Positions 61,608 to 64,000 of a stretch of 64,000 nt of DNA are shown here, in pieces; positions within the stretch are counted from its first letter, which is position 1; every line of letters starts with the position of its first letter. This DNA comes from an uncultured Roseicyclus sp. GTDB lineage: Bacteria; Pseudomonadota; Alphaproteobacteria; Rhodobacterales; Rhodobacteraceae. The notes under the pieces were generated by a model, which saw only the letters and a list, made by a program, of their open reading frames with translations, made no database searches and was not told where the DNA came from. The stretch is from the NCBI RefSeq assembly GCF_937892565.1, contig NZ_CALAHQ010000035.1:1-64000 (forward strand), in the 5' to 3' direction. The position numbers and the translations under genes were made by a program.

Positions 61608-62279
61608 ATGGATCGCAGGACCCTTTTGTTGGGCGCCGGTGCAGGTGCCCTTGCCGTTGGTGGCTACGCGGTGTTGCGCCCGGTCAACGCCCCCGATCTG
61701 TCGCTTCTGCCACAGGCGGCCCGAGCGCAAACCGTGCCCGCAACCGCCCCCGAGGTGATCGAGATGGTGCTGGGCGCGCCGGATGCGCCTGTCGAGGTGA
61801 TCGAATATGCCTCGTTCACCTGCCCGCATTGCCGCACGTTTCATGAAAACAGCCTGCCGCTGCTCAAGGCCGATTACATCGAGAAAGGGCTTGTGCGCTA
61901 CATCTACCGCGAGGTCTATTTTGACCGCTTCGGCCTGTGGGCCGGGATGGTGGCGCGCTGTGCCGGGCCCGAGCGATATTTCGGTGTCGTCGATCTGATC
62001 TATGCCCGGCAAGCCGAATGGACCCAGGGTGCCCCCGCCGAGGTAGCCGAAAACCTGCGCCGGATCGGCCGGACGGTCGGGCTGACCAATGAACAGCTTG
62101 ACGCCTGTCTGACCGATGCCGCCATGGCCGAGGCGATGATTGCCACCTACGAGGCACATATGGAACAGCACGACATTTCGGGAACGCCCGCCTTTGTCAT
62201 CGCGGGGCAGATGTATTCCAACCAGAGCTACGCCGACATGTCGGCAATCCTTGACGAAGCGATCGCAGCCGCGCAATGA
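61608..62279 (+). CDS. DsbA-family thiol-disulfide oxidoreductase
   Basis: 223 residues. An N-terminal anchor or TAT-like segment (DRRTLLLGAGAGALAVGGYA) precedes a thioredoxin-fold domain with CPHC (Cys72, Cys75), EYASFTC and the cis-proline loop SGTPAFV. The fold and SFTCPHCRTFHEN are typical of alphaproteobacterial DsbA proteins acting in the periplasm. Overlaps the CoA-transferase start by four bases. Confidence 0.9.
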   Translation: MDRRTLLLGAGAGALAVGGYAVLRPVNAPDLSLLPQAARAQTVPATAPEVIEMVLGAPDAPVEVIEYASFTCPHCRTFHENSLPLLKADYIEKGLVRYIYREVYFDRFGLWAGMVARCAGPERYFGVVDLIYARQAEWTQGAPAEVAENLRRIGRTVGLTNEQLDACLTDAAMAEAMIATYEAHMEQHDISGTPAFVIAGQMYSNQSYADMSAILDEAIAAAQ

Positions 62280-63409
62280 CCACGCCGCTTGCCGGGGTGC
62301 GCGTGCTGGAACTGGCACGGATTCTGGCCGGCCCCTGGGCCGGTCAGACGCTGGCCGATCTGGGCGCCGAGGTGATCAAGGTCGAAGCGCCCGAAGGCGA
62401 TGACACCCGCCGCTGGGGTCCGCCCTTTGTGGATCATGCGGGCGACCGGTCGGCGGCCTATTTCCATTCCTGCAACCGGGGCAAGAAATCCGTCATCGCC
62501 GATTTCACCATGCCCGAGGGCCGTGACCGCGTGGTGGACCTTGCGCGCGGGGCCGATGTGGTGATCGAGAATTTCAAGCTGGGCGGGCTGGCGAAATACG
62601 GGCTGGATTACGCCAGCCTGAGCGCGATCAACCCCGGCCTGATCTATTGCTCGATCACCGGGTTCGGCCAGACCGGGCCCTATGCCCATCGGGCGGGCTA
62701 TGATTACATCATTCAGGGCATGGCCGGGCTCATGTCGGTCACGGGCGAGGCGGGCGGCCAACCGCAAAAGGTGGGCGTGGCCGTCACCGATATCTTCACC
62801 GGGCTTTACGCGGCCAACGCCATTCTGGCCGCGCTGCATTTGCGTCGCACGACCGGGCGGGGCCAGCATATCGACATGAGCCTGATGGACAGCGCCGTTG
62901 CCATCATGGCCAATCAGGCGATGAATTATCTGGCCACGGGGGTGGCGCCGCAACGGCTGGGCAATGCCCATCCCAATCTGGTGCCCTATCAGGTCTTTGA
63001 CTGCGCCGATGGCTGGATCATCATCGCCACCGGCAATGACGGGCAATACCGGCGGCTTTGCGTGCTTCTGGGTCTGCCTGATCTGGCCGATCACCCCGAT
63101 TACCTGACCAATGCGGCGCGCATCGCCCATCGCGATGCCCTGACCGCACGGCTGACGGCGGCGACCCGCCTCTGGGCCAAGGCCGATCTGCTGGCCGCCT
63201 GCGAGGATCAGGGCGTGCCCGCAGGCCCGATCAACGATCTGGCCGAGGTTTTCGCCGACCCTCAGGTGGTCGCGCGCGGCACACGGATCGAACCGGGTGG
63301 CGTGCCGGGCGTGCGCCCGCCCTTTCGCTTTTCGGATGCCGATCTGGCGCTCGACCGACCCGCGCCCCGGCTGGGTGAGGATGACGGGTCGGGCTGGTCG
63401 GCGCGATAG
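62276..63409 (+). CDS. CaiB/BaiF (class III) CoA-transferase
   Basis: 377 residues. VLELARILAGPWAGQTLADLGAE (shortened here) opens it, with EAPEGDDTR, YFHSCNRGKKS, and the catalytic Asp in MDSAVAIMANQ. The enzyme moves CoA between acyl groups; the substrate is unknown. It starts in the stop of the DsbA-like gene (ATGA) and converges on lpxK ten bases downstream. Confidence 0.93.
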   Translation: MTTPLAGVRVLELARILAGPWAGQTLADLGAEVIKVEAPEGDDTRRWGPPFVDHAGDRSAAYFHSCNRGKKSVIADFTMPEGRDRVVDLARGADVVIENFKLGGLAKYGLDYASLSAINPGLIYCSITGFGQTGPYAHRAGYDYIIQGMAGLMSVTGEAGGQPQKVGVAVTDIFTGLYAANAILAALHLRRTTGRGQHIDMSLMDSAVAIMANQAMNYLATGVAPQRLGNAHPNLVPYQVFDCADGWIIIATGNDGQYRRLCVLLGLPDLADHPDYLTNAARIAHRDALTARLTAATRLWAKADLLAACEDQGVPAGPINDLAEVFADPQVVARGTRIEPGGVPGVRPPFRFSDADLALDRPAPRLGEDDGSGWSAR

Positions 63410-63419
63410 GCGGCATGGG

Positions 63420-64000
63420 CTAGGGTGCTGCGTCGGATGGCCCACCCATGATGCGGTCCAACACCGCATCCAATGGCCCCCAATCGTCCAGACGCAAGCG
63501 CACCGGCACCGTCATCACCTGAGCGCGCAGCGCGGGCGCAAGGCGCACGGCATCCTTTTCCGTCGTCACCACCTGTGCGCCAAGGCTGCGTGCCTCGCGC
63601 AGAAGGCGCGTCATCAGCGCATCGCCGAGAGGTTGATGATCGCTCAGCGCATGGGTGGCGCGGATATCGGCGCCCATGGCTGCGAGCGTGCGAAAGAATT
63701 TCTCGGGGTGGCCAATGCCCGCAAAAGCCAAGACCGGCTGGCCCTTGAGCGGCAAGCCCGTGGGCAAGGGGTGCAACTGGCCCGTGATGTGGGGAAGGGC
63801 GATATGTGCGCCCCAGCGCCGGGCAAAGCGGTCTTGTGCCGCCGCATCCCCGATGGACACAACCAGATCGGCCCGCGCCAGCCCCGCCGCCACCGGTTCG
63901 CGCAACGGCCCCGCCGGGATCACCCGGCCATTGCCAAAGCCGACATGGGCATCGACCACGATCAGCGACAGATCATGGGCTAGCCCTGGGTTCTGGAACC
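63420..64000 (-). CDS. lpxK: Tetraacyldisaccharide 4'-kinase, 5' part cut by window edge
   Basis: The frame is open to base 64000; an in-frame GTG at 63959 is not the start. The first visible residues are FQNPGLAHDLSLIVVDAH, then GFGNGRVIPAGPLREPV, the conserved central stretch of LpxK (the DDG-FQ kinase motif lies partly outside the window). KDAVRLAP-type C-terminal motif (TTEKDAVRL) is present. It phosphorylates lipid A precursor in the outer-membrane pathway. Confidence 0.93.
   Translation of the reverse strand, partial: FQNPGLAHDLSLIVVDAHVGFGNGRVIPAGPLREPVAAGLARADLVVSIGDAAAQDRFARRWGAHIALPHITGQLHPLPTGLPLKGQPVLAFAGIGHPEKFFRTLAAMGADIRATHALSDHQPLGDALMTRLLREARSLGAQVVTTEKDAVRLAPALRAQVMTVPVRLRLDDWGPLDAVLDRIMGGPSDAAP

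Noticed and set aside
1..64000. tRNA, rRNA, transposase or phage genes.
   Set aside because: No supporting cloverleaf, rRNA or transposase motif was found on reading either strand.

Overview
This is a GC-rich alphaproteobacterial chromosome segment, very probably from the order Rhodobacterales. The reasons are the GC-rich codon use, frequent ATGA/GTGA start-stop overlaps, and gene neighbourhoods such as pyrB with a dihydroorotase-like partner, SDR-uvrC-pgsA-moaD-moaE, and a membrane formate dehydrogenase embedded in tungstate and molybdenum-cofactor genes. I cannot name a genus from the sequence alone. I see no rRNA, tRNA, CRISPR array, prophage or insertion sequence.

Region 1 (1-2327) holds a truncated DUF4893 gene, two secreted proteins on the minus strand (one LprI-like) and a small membrane protein.

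Region 2 (2358-27382) is the centrepiece: about 25 kb devoted to one enzyme. In order it has an HTH/PBP-like regulator, a tungstate ABC transporter (tupB, tupC, tupA), a degenerate MoeA-like protein, a MoeA fused to a PBP-like domain, a DUF2478 protein, a YdeI-like protein, and a 649-residue polyferredoxin. Then comes a tightly overlapping block of five poorly characterised genes (lipoate/biotin-ligase-like, DUF6505, DUF6352, DUF3305, DUF3306). After it follow a TorD-like chaperone, a 71-residue TAT-signal protein, formate dehydrogenase alpha (Cys type), beta (four 4Fe-4S) and gamma (cytochrome b), an Mrp-type Fe-S carrier, a 51-residue membrane protein, a WD40-cytochrome c fusion, fdhD, mobA, mobB, a standard moeA, and a TusA-like gene. 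Read together: tungstate or molybdate import, metal insertion (three MoeA-type proteins), bis-MGD formation, sulfuration, Fe-S supply, TAT quality control, and the enzyme itself.

Region 3 (27640-33598) is small-molecule metabolism: an extradiol-dioxygenase-like protein, glycerate 2-kinase, a Dabb-domain protein, a glycosyltransferase-like protein, an acyl-CoA ligase and a 3-hydroxybutyrate dehydrogenase.

Region 4 (33753-46804) is housekeeping: S49 peptidase, pteridine-reductase-like SDR, uvrC (preceded by an AT-rich island), pgsA, moaD, moaE, an OmpA-family envelope protein, ubiA, rsmE, gshA and plsY.

Region 5 (46801-64000) holds a pyrimidine operon (pyrB plus a dihydroorotase homologue that lacks metal-site residues), a divergent uracil-DNA-glycosylase-like protein, a LysE exporter, moaB, an RND efflux pair, a DsbD-alpha-like protein, YqgE, an AlkB-type monooxygenase, mutY, a DUF721/DciA-like protein, a DsbA-like thiol oxidoreductase, a CaiB-type CoA-transferase and a truncated lpxK.
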